From Baylisascaris procyonis (taxonomy: Eukaryota > Nematoda > Chromadorea > Rhabditida > Ascarididae): 64,000 bases of DNA. The stretch is from NCBI GenBank assembly GCA_037389465.1, contig JAZARR010000197.1, positions 8,457,501-8,521,500 of the forward strand, in the 5' to 3' direction. The translations under genes were made by a program, and so were the position numbers. Under the pieces are notes generated by a model. The model was not told where the DNA came from. It worked only from the letters and a program-made list of their open reading frames with translations, and searched no databases. Shown here one piece after another: positions 13,020-25,760 of the stretch; the first letter of the stretch is position 1; every line of letters starts with the position of its first letter.

Positions 13020-13085
13020 CGAGGTGGGCGAGGGGAGGGGAGATGGTGGAGGGGTTGGGGAAGAAGATAAAGTGGCAGGGGAAAG
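13020..13085 (+). repeat. G-rich tract with quadruplex potential
   Basis: At least four runs of three to four G (GGGGAGGGG ... GGGGTTGGGG) separated by short loops on the + strand satisfy the usual G-quadruplex pattern. It lies in the spacer between the two cki genes. Confidence 0.6.
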
Positions 13086-13553
13086 GATTGACAGAGCTAC
13101 TAACACCTTTTAAAACAATTACTACGCAGCCATCTTGCATTTACATCTATTTTAAACTATCATCTCTCCTCATCTAATCATCTCCATAATATTTATATTT
13201 TATTCGTTGATATTTTGCCGTGATGATTTTATTTTATTTTCTAACTTCTAACCTATCTCTTATTTTCCTACTTAATTTCTTATAAAATTTCCCACAAAAT
13301 TCACTTAATCATTTGTCGATTCGATTACTTTTAAAATAATTCAATTAATAAAAAATAATTTGAAATTCTATATGCATAATAATTGAAAATAAAATAAGGG
13401 AATAACAATAAGTGCAACATTGTGTTGGCATTTACGTGTATAAAACGAATTTTCCGAGAAAGCCAATTGGTTTATTTTTAGCTTGTATGCATTCGCGTAT
13501 GATATATTCAAACAACATTGCGTTCTTTTCGAATTGGATACACCATTTTTTTT

Positions 13554-13576
13554 TCTCTCTCTCTCTCTCTCTCTCT
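13554..13576. repeat. (CT)n microsatellite
   Basis: Uninterrupted CT dinucleotides preceded by a T run. Confidence 0.9.
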
Positions 13577-14323
13577 TTAGAGCACTTTCCACAATGTTAT
13601 TCACATCGAAAATGAATGCGCATATTTGCCGTTTGAATGCTCTAAAATACCGTATTTGAACGCTGAAAAGCAGACAGCGTGGCGTCCTTTCATAAGAGAT
13701 TTGCAAAATAAAAAAAAAATTTTTTTTATGCACAATTTTTTCAAATATTATTTATAAAGTTTTTTCTCAGAAAAATAAGATAGTCAAACCTAAAATGATA
13801 TTAGGGAATTTTTTTTTTAATTCAAAGAAGGGGCTCTATTTCGAATTTACTGTAATTTATTGAAACGTTATGGAGAAAATTTATGAGAGTAATAAAATTA
13901 ATTTTATTCATAGATCCCTATATTCTAAATTTATTATAATTCAAATATAATTTCGGAAATAAGAAAATAATAGTAAACGCTATAATAATAGTAGCCTATA
14001 AAAATGCTATTAATGTATGAGAAAAAAATAGCACAGTGAAAAAAAGTCGATAACATGTAAATTTCAATGTGCGATTTTACCAGAATTTAATGAGAATACC
14101 ATCTAACCTTGAATAAAACCCCATCCCCCCTGCACCTTGAACGACCGCTCTTCTATATGCACGTGGAAAATAATTCTTGTCTCAGCTGCCTTTTCTACTG
14201 ATAAAATTCCCTTGTAACTATGAAACTTCAAAAATAATTTCCTCTTTCAAACCTACAAAGCTGAATACCGTTGTTGCTTCCCACATAAAAAAAAATTTTT
14301 TTTGAGATCATCCGTAGTATCCC

Positions 14324-14372
14324 GTTCAGATTAAAGTTATAAACCCTCAGGGTTTATAATTTTAATCTGAAC
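14324..14372. repeat. 49-bp near-perfect palindrome
   Basis: Two 23-nt arms (14324-14346 and 14350-14372) pair with one mismatch around a TCA loop; the arms begin GTTCAGATTAAA and end TTTAATCTGAAC. ACCCTCAGGGT occurs at the centre and again just downstream (about 14371-14381). It could extrude as a cruciform or be the remnant of a foldback element. Confidence 0.8.
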
Positions 14373-17095
14373 CCTCAGGGTGGATGAGGGAGTAAGGGGA
14401 AGGGGAGGGATTCTATACGAAATTTACTCGATGGCTACATTCTTTCGAATACCTCTATAGAATAGATAAAAGATAGTAATTTTAGCATTTTTCCTCTCAA
14501 TACGATATTTAGAGCATTACGATAGATGATGTTTTATTACGATACATCTGGAATGAATCGCTAATGAAAAAGATACAATTATATAGGATGCGGTAATCCG
14601 AAGGACATTCAACGCTATTTCCGATCGTTCTCATAACTAAATCGGCAGCTGTTTTGACGAGGAAAATCACCATATGTTATTTGCATAAGAGCTTAAAATG
14701 CGATAGTATTATAGCTCAATGGTCACCGATTTCCACAAATCACATCTTAAAGTATCGAATTTTTTGTATGACCTCACATACCAAATGTTACATCAATTTC
14801 TATCATCATCTCTAGTCGAAATCTAACGGAAATATTGAATATTTTTGCTCTGAGAACGTTTCCTGCTCGATCAAAATATATTGCAACATATAGAGCACGA
14901 AAAATATAATTGAAATAGAAAGAAAAAGTGAAAGAATTTTGAAATTTATAAGTGTCCTAAATAAAGTAGATATTATTTTATGCTCATTTATTAAATATTT
15001 TAATTTATAATAGTAATAAATGAGCACTGATAAGTGATATAATCGAAAATAATAATAATAATTAATCGTTTATATAAATTTTATTTTATTTTCTATATAT
15101 GTTATCTTCAATCATTACTTTAATTATTTTATTTTATCTTATTTTATCAGTATAAATTAATATAAGGGATTTTTAAGATATGTAAGAGACGTGCTATCGA
15201 TGAGATTAGTGCTGAGTACCGTTAGTGGTGTAGAAACCTGATCTCCGAGCTGCAATTATGAGATCATCGTGTTGACCGATGTGAACCTCTTTCATGAACA
15301 AATTCTTTCACATTCGAATACGTATTCGCTATATTATATCAGGGTACCGTATTCCGTTAAATATTGCAACTTATTAGTACATTAGAATCAAAAATAGAGC
15401 CTCCTGGGTTTCTATTGCAGTAAATACAGTATTTCATTCATTTAGCTCAGAAAAAAAAGTACTGCAGGAAGTACCAACAACCATATAACACCTTCAATAC
15501 CTAAGAAAATAAACCTTGCTTTGCAGTACACATCGATACAATTTGCATAAAAGAAAGCCCGAATTCAACCAAGTACCATTCGCAGTATTAATTTTGTATC
15601 CTGGTTTATATTAGTTTCGTATTCTAGTTTATGCGTCGGAAAATATGGATGAATATAGTCATTTGAAAGCGTTTATGCATTGCCCACGTTGTCACGTGAG
15701 GTTTAGAACTGAACCATCGAGTGGGGAAATTTACCAATAGCCCTAAGAAAAAAAATTTTTTTTTAATAAGAGTCAACTTTATGAGGCAAAACGCTCTAAT
15801 AGGTGTAAATTGCACATACAATAATATGGTAAAATCGATGAAAGAAAAATGCCTTTAAAGAAAAATTCAAAGAGAACATTCGCGTTTATTTTATAGAATC
15901 TCTAGTTCGATTGAGAGCAGAGTGAACGATTCGAAAGATGAATTTTAGTAAAATATACGAGTAAATCCCCCTAAAAGACATTAGTCTTATCGATCGGTCT
16001 TTATGGACAGGCAGAGAACGAAGGCATCTTATAACTGAGTGTTGTTGAGCAACTAGGAAAACAAGCCACCGATCGGTCACTTATTTATTACGTAAATGAC
16101 TGGCTTGAAAACATGAAAACAACAACAACCAGCCGTCTGGTTCAGAAAGTTTTTTTTTAGTGATTGATTTCCTATTTCAGATCATATGCATTCAATAGCG
16201 ATTTACAAAGGAACCGACTAATAAGCTGACTTTACTGTAAAATTGACAGATTGGCTGATCACAGCAATAATTTTTGACCATAATAAGACAGCCCACTTCC
16301 TCGAGGTCAACCGTATCCTCTATATTTACTTTCCCAGACAATCATACTCTAACATAACCTTGCACTCATACATTGCACATAACAGCACATTAAAGGTGTC
16401 TTACATTTTTAAAAATTTTTGCATTTTTTTGAAATAATTGTTGCCACTCCCTCTCCCCTTCCTCTCTTCCTAACCCCCCCCCCCCCCTCCGTTGTACCGT
16501 CATGTATAATGCCTCATAAAACTCTTGGAAGTGATAGGTATCATTTTGTAACAGTTTGTTGAACGTATAATAATGAAGCTGTGCATTGAAGCAACTATCA
16601 ACGAAATGGTGTGCTTATGAGTCATCATCGCCTTGCGGGTTTCGGTTTTAGAATGTTCACTGAAACATTCTCGAATAAATATGAGTTTATGAAATAAGCC
16701 ATTGCAAATCGCTCTTTTCAGATCTATTCCTTTAATTGTAAAATGCAAAAGCGTCTAGGTTAAATCCGGCTCTCTAAAGACCAAGACCGGATTCGAGACC
16801 GGATTTGATCTAAAATCAATTGCAAAGATATATTTCTGAACGTAGATCAACAATAATAATCCATTTTTGAAGGTAGATTCATGCCAATTCGTCAAATGTT
16901 CATGTTGGTACTCGATATAATCAACGCATTCTACACTTCATATCGTAATATTCATACCTAAAGCGGTCATGAGGTATTCAATCGAACATTTAAATTCAGA
17001 TATACCCCGAGCTAGTCGAGATTATTCGGTGAAAAATGCATCAATTGTTGAAGATAAACATATGGCACAAGTATGGAAATAAAAATAAGAGGCGG
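14373..17095. other. Intergenic spacer, no supported gene
   Basis: AT-rich sequence without convincing exons. It includes a C14 run at 16474-16487. Short frames exist but none has a recognisable motif or splice context. Confidence 0.5.
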
Positions 17096-17098
17096 TAT

Positions 17099-17150
<52 letters not shown>
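17096..17150. repeat. (TA)n microsatellite
   Basis: TATAAATA units grading into uninterrupted (AT)n up to 17150. Confidence 0.9.
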
Positions 17151-17153
<3 letters not shown>

Positions 17154-17245
17154 AAAATGATGAAAGGCAAAGCGAATTTGCATAGAGTTTTAGATTGTAG
17201 ACAGAGTGCGGCGGCTATATTGTGTATCGTAAAGTTTGTTTATAG

Positions 17246-17493
17246 GGGGGCGGCAATTAGGGCCGACTAAGGTCATCGAGCTCAAAGGGAGTTCTAACGA
17301 TAGCCACAATTACCTAAACAAAGATGAGCCTAATTTGCTGCTCGCAACTCAATCTCTCTTTGACCTATACCGACAAAGTTTCCTCTCTTTGTTCGATATA
17401 CCTATGCCGCAAAATCAACTTTCGCCCTCTCTTAGTGGCATCCAATTTCAAAAACCTTTTAGATCATCGGTCGATGACTTTATATTGAAATAA
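17246..17493 (+). other. Unassigned open frame, possible exon of unknown protein
   Basis: After the acceptor-like TTTATAG, an 82-codon frame without an initiating ATG runs to TAA at 17491-17493. The peptide is balanced in composition and not low-complexity (it contains LFDLYRQSFLSLF and ends SSVDDFILK). I do not recognise it. No partner exon was found, so it may be chance, a transposon relic or a terminal exon. The C-rich bias of the segment differs from the A/T runs around it. Confidence 0.2.
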
Positions 17494-20400
17494 CCAAATA
17501 AATACGTCGGACCTAAGCGCCATTTATGTTGACCATATATGTTTATTTAGCATTCATCTTCATATTGTCATGTTACGACGCTTTTGATTTCTCACAGACA
17601 ACATTTACAGCGAAGATTTACAGTATTTGTAGTAGAAAAGATGTTTTTACGGTAGAAATTATATTAAAAAATTACTTAGCAAAGAATTATAACAAAATGA
17701 AGTGGATCAAAATTGCACATAATAGGAAAGGAGATGCAGAGGGAGGAGAGAAATTTATCACAAAACCGCTCCGATGCAGAAGCCATAAGATGATCCGCGG
17801 TGATCGATGATAGGAGTTCATTTTTCTCTATCTGGTTTTGATTATCGATCGATCGAATTTTCAATGAATCCATTCATCAATTAGCAATCAATCGATAAAA
17901 AATGCATTGACCTGATTTTACATAATGTCAATCGTTTGGTACTCATTAGAGTTTTGATACAAATAAAGTTCGGTGAAAATTTCTAGGTAACTGTTTGTAA
18001 AATTGACGCTGTTATTGAACGAATTTAACGAAACTTTACCTATGGTACTTTTCTTATTAGATCTTCACCTCCCCCTTCCCCCCCCCCCCCCCCCTCCACT
18101 TCCTCGACTCTGATTTCTTGCTCTTGTTGATCAAATTGCAGGACTTGGAATATCAGTTGTATGAATATTTTTCTTGTTTTTTCTCACATCCTATTCCCCC
18201 CCTCAAATGGGCGTTAATCTATACATACATAAAGCGAGAATGAAAATAATACAATCACAAAGAAATGGTTTGCTTCCCAACGAAAATATTCAGCACTTTT
18301 ATTAGATTATGAGGCGGGCGGCTATCTAAAAAGAGTTCGCGACGTTGTTCCACGAGATTTTTTGCAAACGTCTCCCATCGTGTTGAGGCTCCATCATTGA
18401 TGCGCCGACGCATTTTATCGTTACTGTTGAGCAATTTCTATGTGAATCAATGGTGCGCTCAATTCTATGATATGTCTTCGTTTTAGGGATGCAAAATGGA
18501 CCAGGGTTTATCTCCCCCCCCCCCAACCCCCATTTGTCCTCCCATCCCCTCTCCTCATTTTATCGCTAAGTGACATGGCTGAATCACTCGTCTGTTTTCC
18601 CATAATTCCTATTCTTCCTTATTTATATTACTTCTAATTTGGTATTTTAAATTATTACTCGAAATGTTTAAAAGAATACTTCTTTGAAGTAATTACTGAG
18701 GAGGAAGACGAAGAGTAATGAAGATGAAGAGCATTTTACTTATAAAAACCTTCAATGGATCATTAAATCTAAAAAAATATTACAATTACTTGTAGTTAAA
18801 TAATTGATTACGTTTTAAATAATGCCGGAAATTGGTTTAAAAAAGTAATTTTATCACTAAAATGCTTTTATAAATATTTTCGCAAGTTCCCTAATTTCAT
18901 CTAATAAAAATTCTTTTCTCTCTCAATAATAATATCACTTTAGAATCTCAATTTCTCTGAATGCTTTAGAATAAAAAAAAACGATTTGTTTTCCTTCTAG
19001 TTTTTTTTTTTTTTTTTTGTTAAATTATAATATCTGAAAAGGCGAAAAAAACCTTTAAAAAAAGAATTTTAAAAGAATAGATTGTCATGCAAATTTTAAT
19101 GGAATATAAAATTGAAGAGAAACAACAATTTGCATAAAGAAATGGCAACATCGCTAATGATTCACAAATCAACGAACATCGAATCAAACTTTAAAAAATT
19201 CTATTCGAGGTGAATGTTGCTGTATTGATACGGTCGCATATTCAAGGTGAAACAAATAAAATTACAGAAACTCGAATAATATGGTCATTTTTTAGCGTTG
19301 AATGATCGATCAAAGAGATAATCAAATGCTAATGTCCCTCAAAATCTCGCTGAAAAGAGAAGAGAAATGAAGGAGTACATAGAAGGAGAAGGAAAAATGG
19401 GACGGCGGTGAGGATGATGGAGGATTGGGGGATGGGAAAGGGAAGCAAGAAGGAAAAACAATTGGGAAAGGTGGAAGACTTGGAGGAGCAAGGATGTTTA
19501 AGGCGAAGGATTTTTTTCCCTTTTTCCTCCTTTTTTTGTCAAAAAATACAACAATTTCCTTGTCTTTTATCAAATATTTCAAAGTTATTCATTGTATAAT
19601 TAAAAAAAAAAAAAGAAATGAATGACGAGGGAAAAAAAACTTTAATTTATAAAAATTAATCGAATACAATGTAATGTAAATTTTTGACTGAGAATTTGAA
19701 TAAATGATCGATCGTATAGGAAAATATAGTTTCATCATATTGGAATAGTTTTTGTTGAATATTCAGCTATATCCAAGTAACTTGTAGGCATAAAATAAAA
19801 CATCTGTGTAAGGGTGATACCTATTGATAGGTTTTGAAACTTATTTGTTGCTATTAAGTATTCGAATTCAAGCATAAATGCCTTAATTAGTGAATAATAA
19901 GGAAATAATTTTAGTGCCACGTTGGAATCGATGAAAATGTAAGGTGGGTGAATCGTTGGGATTGGAGTACCTTCGCTAAGTATTTCAACAAATCATCTCT
20001 CCTATTTCGCATTCCTCTTTCCATTCCTTTAAACCATTAACGAAGTATCGTCGTTAAGCTGCTGAATAAGAAAATCTTAGAAACAACGATGAGTGCAAAT
20101 ATTTGTATTGCTGAGAATTTTTCACATTTACGTTGTAGATTAATGATCCATTTCTAAGAATAAGTGCAAAATTTTTTTTTTACTATTTCATTCACCAACA
20201 ATCGGAATATGACGGCTATAAGGGAGATTTTCATCGAAAAATTAAGCGAATGTTATTATGTAGCATTTAGGTTTTGTAGATTTTATGAATTTTTGAATGT
20301 GAAATCGACGATGGTTAAGCTCAAGTTTGAAGAGTCGAACTTAAGTTCATACTCAGTTCTCCATCCCCATCCTTCGCCTGAATTTTTATTCCTTTCATTT

Positions 20401-22800
20401 CCCCATAGAAATTACACCATTTATAAATGAGTGTAAACAAAGAAGAAAATTTCTAAGTGCTATTTAATATATGAGAACAGATGAAACACAACGATCGAAA
20501 CATAATAAAAGTGCAAAATAAGTTCAATGCACATTAAAACATCGAACATCAATCTGTGACATGATTATAGCGATTGATATTCAATGAGAATATTTGTGAT
20601 TCAATGACCTCGAATTGCGAACATTAAATTCTTTGGTGATATTCATACCGATTTTGATACTGAATTATCTGCTAATATTTTCTAAAATTTTGATTGAAAA
20701 TAAACGACAACTGATAATCTGATAACAATGATTAATTTAAAATGAACGTTTTTAATGCATAAAGCGATAATCGATCGTTTAAATGAAATTTTATAAATTA
20801 TGGAATTTTTGTTGAAATATTTAAAATATTTGCATTATTATTATTATTATTTTGTTGCATAAACTGCCAGAATGTAGCATGATTATGATGGGGAACAGAA
20901 AGAGGTGTGGAAGGGACGAGAAGGAAAATGGAGGAAAGAGGAAAGAGGAAAGGAAGGGAAAAGGAAAACATGGGATGTGAAGGAGGGGAAAAGTAAGACC
21001 GCATGAGTTCGACATGAACTTTATATATATTCACTGGGAACCAGTATTCCTTTTTTATATAAAAATAAAAATTTTGAATGTTAACAACGCAGTTGTATAG
21101 AGAAATAAAATTTTTTTCAAGGAATATAAAATAAATAAAAATATATGTGAATATTTCATCAGCTCAATAATAGATATTAAATTAGGAATTTGGGAAATAA
21201 TCTCCCAAAATTTTGAGTTTTTTCCCGAGCCAAAATTTAATAAAACTCATCGAGAAAATTCATCGAATGTTTTGACAATTCAGCACTAATTCGATGCGGT
21301 AGCCTTTACTTGCTACTGTTAGTTCTACTTATTTAAATAGCTTTTCTTCCTGATATATAATTAAAGTATTTTATTTTTACATACTTTTTTACATACTCGA
21401 AAATTATACTATCCTCTTCGAAAGGAAAATATAATCGAAAAAATTTCAAATTGAGTCCCACATATAAAAATTACTAGCAAAAATTTTAGGGCAATATCGA
21501 TTCTGAAATCTTTTCTTTCTTTTTTTTTCAGGTTATGGGGGATAAATTCTAAGCGAAAATTCTAAAATTTCTGCAATCTTTTCAGGTATAAACTCAGTCG
21601 AAAAAAAAACATCTTAATGAACGGAAAATATTTAGCGTATATAAGTTGAATAAATAGCTTAATTTAATATTTCAAAAATTATTAATTAGGATTAACACAA
21701 AAGAATGGAAATACTGAATAAAAATGATGAAGTGTTCATTTATGATAATATATACAATTTGCTCTCTTTTTTGATTTTTTTTTTTTTTTTGCAGTCTTTA
21801 AATAGAATATATGCTAGGAAAAAGTGAAAGAGAGGAGGAAAGAAGCGGAAAAAGAGAATCAAAAAACCGGAAGTAAACAATTATAAGCTGTTCAAATAAC
21901 CTCATCTAGCATATTTTCAAGGCGGAATTCCACACAGTGATGAGCGAAAATAAATTATTGATTCGAGTATAGAATCGAAGTGCACCTCAAAAGGTATGCC
22001 GGTAAGTCAAATGTTAGACCGTAACTTTTAGCTACTAATTTCTATCGTTGAATTGAGTTTTTTAAATTTGCTTTGTTCTATTCAAGCGATATGGAATTGC
22101 AAAGCACCGAGACTCTGACTAGAAAAGTGAGGGCGAAGAGGAATGGAGGAGAGGAAGGGGAGGGGAACCGACTTCCCTCCCCTTTAAAATACAAAATTGA
22201 ATGAGAAAGGAATTCTTCACGATCAGTTTCCTTTTATTTCAGTCTTCCATTGACCGTAAGATTGAGTTCCCCAATCGTCACCTGCTGTAACCTGGATTTT
22301 GGCTCACTGTAGGGAATAAAAAATTCAAAATATCGTAACTAAAGAAAGAGTATCGTAGAGTGCGACCGTATTTTCCATTTTTTTTTAGCGCAACGAACCC
22401 TTCTTGACCAATTGAAAAATTTTGCATGTATGACGGCAATACCCACCTTCGTAGCTAACGAATGCTTTCAGAGAAAGATGGGAGGAAGGGGTGAGGGTGG
22501 CAAGGAAAGAAGAAGGAAGGAAAATAAGAGAAGGATGGAAGAAGGAAGAGACTCTTCCTTCCCCTTTCCCTTGGCTGTAATCCCCGTCATTTGTGCTTCA
22601 TAAGGATGAAGTGGTGGGGCTTGCGGTTAAAAATGATGCATGCGAACATAATTCAGTTGATTCAATGTTGTGGTCAACAATGCAAAAGAGAGAGTGGGCG
22701 TAATAAAAAAAAAAAACTTGACACGAAGGTATCTATCACTTCTATCAGCAAGTCTCTCTAAAAGAGCAATACAACTATTTCGAAATCGGTATCAATCACC

Positions 22801-22834
22801 TCTCTCCGTCTCTCTCTCCCTCTCTCTCTCTCTC
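22801..22834. repeat. (CT)n microsatellite
   Basis: TCTC repeats with a few CCG and CCC interruptions. Confidence 0.85.
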
Positions 22835-24579
22835 GTGTGCTTATATGAGAAGCATACTAGCATGTTAGTGGGGATGCAATAATGCAATATTGCACAATAT
22901 ATTTCTGTAGGGATCTATTTTGAATAATATCTGCCTTATAGATAAGTTTTTTTTTTTTTAATTTCAAAACAATTTAATTATTATATTTATGAATTTTTTC
23001 TTTTATAATCATTTTTTTAATCAGTTCAAATCTTTCCATCAACCATAAAATAGTCCCCTCAGTTATGAGAAAACTGTGGGCTAATTCCTCTAAGAATTGA
23101 GGACTTAGCTATATCCATACCTGTTAATATACCTGCATCTCTTAGCTTTACTTATACCGTTAATAAGTAATTTCATAATTAATTGTTTAGTTTTTGCTTC
23201 AGCCTAATTTTCTTTTGCAAAATGATTTACATCAGCAATTGCTAGGTGAATACGATTCCAAACTAACAAGGCGTATAAAGCGTAACAACAAAATGTGTTA
23301 TAAAAATGTAAATTGTTGTTATGCATAACACATGTATTCTACAAAAAAACATGTTTAACATTACATCCTGTTATATAATCACAAAAAAATGGCCTTTAAT
23401 AGAAGTGCATATTTGAATTGATCGAAATTTTACGAAAGGAATAGCATTTTAAAAAAAAATATATTTCAGCCAGAAAAAAACAATAAAATTGCCGTTTTTT
23501 TTTTAATGAAATTAAAAGAAAAATCGAAAATCCTGAACTTAACAACTTGAACAAATAACTAACAAATTGATAAGCGATGATGTAGTTAAGGAAGCTAAGA
23601 GGTATAAATCATCGTCTTTAACAAATCAATGAAAAAAAAAATTAAAGGAAAGAAAAAAGGGATTTAAATCACTCTTAAAACGACTAAAAATTTTATTAGC
23701 AATTTTTCGAGGCTTTTTTTAGGTGAACTATTTAAACTAAAAAAATTACCATTTATACATTCTTGGTGAAAAAAAAAACCGATATGATTGGGGGATTCGG
23801 TAAGGGGTGTATAATATATAAAAAGATAATGTGGTGTCGTATTTCCGGTGTAAAGACGCAATCTGTTCGCATGTGTTCGTGTGCTAAAGTGACCATATGA
23901 CAGAAGATCTGTGCTAATAGTGGTGTTGAGGGGTATATTACGTTCGTCGATTAGAGGCTATCGATGTGTGTGTGTGTGTATGAATGGTCATCACCAACAG
24001 ATGGACGAACGGATACATGGATAGGCTAACGATTCGATCATCGGTAAAGCCGATCTAATGGATTATCCAAACCGCCAAATGTCATACTCAACGAATCCGC
24101 TGACTGTTTAACTAAAAAAAAAAAAAAATCGACCTCAAATAAGGAAAACATGCAGGATCTGCGCATGTTGATCGATTGAATTCACTGTAAAAATATTTAT
24201 TTATTTATTCAACTTCAAATTAATGGAAAACATACATATTGGTAGAAATGAGAGGCATAAAATAACGCAATGATCCGTAGTATACCTTGAATTAACAGGT
24301 ACAACATGCAAATGCAATTTGTCACTTTTGCCCGTAAACCAACCGCATTTCTTGACAGCCGTATCGATTTCATCTGCGATTTTAATGAAGTATCATAATC
24401 CTTTCTTGAACATAGGCATAAGGCTTGCTTCAGTGGTATTCAACTTCAGTAGATCTAGGCATCTGATTTGTTGGAAAGCAAATAAGACGAGATTGCAATC
24501 TATAGAAAGTGAATAATTCTAAATTTGTGACGAGTGTTTCATGATTCAAAGGTTTTGAATTCGGAGATGATTCAGTACA

Positions 24580-25080
24580 AGATGGGAGGGAAGGGGGGGG
24601 GAGGGGAGAAAGAGAAGAGGTAAGAGGTGAGGGGGTTAGCTTATCTCTTCTATGAGCTAAAAAATAGATGGAAATCGAATGCATCGAATACACATTAAAA
24701 AAACACCGAAAAAAGCGATCACGAATCATTGAAGAGTGTGTAATGCAAATATGAATCATTGCAACATCGGCAAGAAAAGGATGCAAAAATCATTCGAAAT
24801 GTTTCCTTCATAATGCATCCTCTTTGCAATCACTCAATAAAACTTTATAACTCATAAAAATAACTGTTTAAATATCTAAAAAAAAAATTTTTTTTTTTTT
24901 GATATTCAAAGCTGTCCCATTACTTTTACGCCCCTTAGATTCATAGGCCATGAGGGGGGAAGGGGGGGGGGGGTGATTTATAGTACCGGAATGGGAAGGG
25001 GTGGCGGGAGGGATGGCATATTTGCAATGATTCCACAAATATGGGAAGGATGATGGGGTAGAATGAGGGAGAGAGGAAGT
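24580..25080 (+). repeat. Cluster of G-rich/homopurine tracts
   Basis: Runs include G8 at 24594-24601 and G12 at 24962-24973, and GGGAAGGGGTGGCGGGAGGG at about 24993-25012 fits a G-quadruplex pattern. The cluster lies just upstream of the C-rich tract that precedes the cki-2-like promoter block. Confidence 0.6.
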
Positions 25081-25409
25081 GGTTACTGAAAAAAGAATGA
25101 AATTATAGAACATAGGTTTTTTGCTGATGAAATCGTTGAACTAAGCCTGAAATCATTTCAGGATGTTACTAATAAAAACCTATAATATAAACAGTAATTT
25201 TAATTAGTATATTTTTCTTATATTATTTATACTATTTTTTACTTATCGAAAAATAATAGTTTTTATTTTCAAAATTAAACGACGATGGTCATTTAAAAAA
25301 AAAAAGCGAAACCAAATCAAGGATAATGTTGCAAATTAAAGATTCTCATCCATATAGTGGTCAAGAATGAGACTAGACCATGAGTATATAACCTATTGAG
25401 AGCTCTGCT

Positions 25410-25538
25410 ATCTCCCCCTCCCCAAACCACATACCCCCTTCTCTCCTCGTACCCCCTCCCCTCCCTTAGCCCCTTCCCCCCCCCCCCCTAAGCCCCTCCC
25501 CTTCCTCCAACCCTCCTCGCATCTCCATCCCTTATCCT
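25410..25538. repeat. C-rich tract (G-quadruplex on - strand, i-motif potential on + strand)
   Basis: About 130 bases dominated by CCCC-type runs, including C13 at 25476-25488, with almost no G. It abuts the GC-richer block with E2F-like sites and lies about 1.6 kb before the cki-2-like ATG. Confidence 0.75.
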
Positions 25539-25760
25539 GTTCAGCCAGGCGATCACGCACGACGGCCACTTCGGAGAAACATCGAAAGTCTACGTTACTC
25601 GAAGAGAGTCAGAGTGTTAGAGAAGGCGGGAAAATATTGGACATTCGAAATTGGCGCGCTTTGTTTGCGTCCCGAAAGGAATCTTCAAATTTTTGGCAGC
25701 GTTTCAACTTTGTCTCTCAATGGCTATTGTGTGTGGATTTTCACTTAACAATGAAAGTGA
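25538..25760 (+). promoter_or_regulatory. Probable cki-2 promoter / 5' end with E2F-like sites
   Basis: A GC-richer block with several CpGs in an otherwise AT-rich area. GGCGGGAAA (25625-25633) is the exact reverse complement of the E2F consensus TTTCCCGCC. TTGGCGCGC (25651-25659) is a second E2F-like core 26 bases away, start to start. The strand composition of the + strand changes to G- and T-rich from about here, as expected at the start of a rightward transcription unit. No TATA box or spliced first exon could be fixed. E2F/DP with Rb controls cell-cycle genes in general; regulation of this gene is inferred. Confidence 0.5.

Larger units (their letters stand above)
3743..14323. other. Intergenic region between the cki genes, no supported gene
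   Basis: About 10.6 kb without a reading frame I can defend; the short frames are low-complexity or lack splice context. It contains an A/T-rich background, a degenerate TCTG repeat near 5.6 kb, homopurine tracts near 10.0, 12.1 and 13.0 kb, and a (CT)n repeat at 13.55 kb. Blocks of lower A+T at about 11.44-12.04 and 12.74-12.96 kb stand out from their surroundings and could be regulatory. Nothing in them is recognisable as coding. Confidence 0.5.
17494..25409. other. Intergenic spacer with poly-C and homopurine tracts, no supported gene
   Basis: It contains C17 (18078-18094), C11 (18514-18524), GA-rich tracts near 19.4, 20.9, 22.1, 22.5, 24.6 and 25.0 kb, (CT)n at 22801-22834 and (TG)n near 23.97 kb. 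Long frames over the GA/CT tracts are serine/proline or lysine/glutamate repeats and not genes. Confidence 0.5.

Noticed and set aside
24430..24786. 118-codon - strand frame with a Pro/Ser-rich block
   Set aside because: The block is the translation of a homopurine tract, with no start context or splice evidence.
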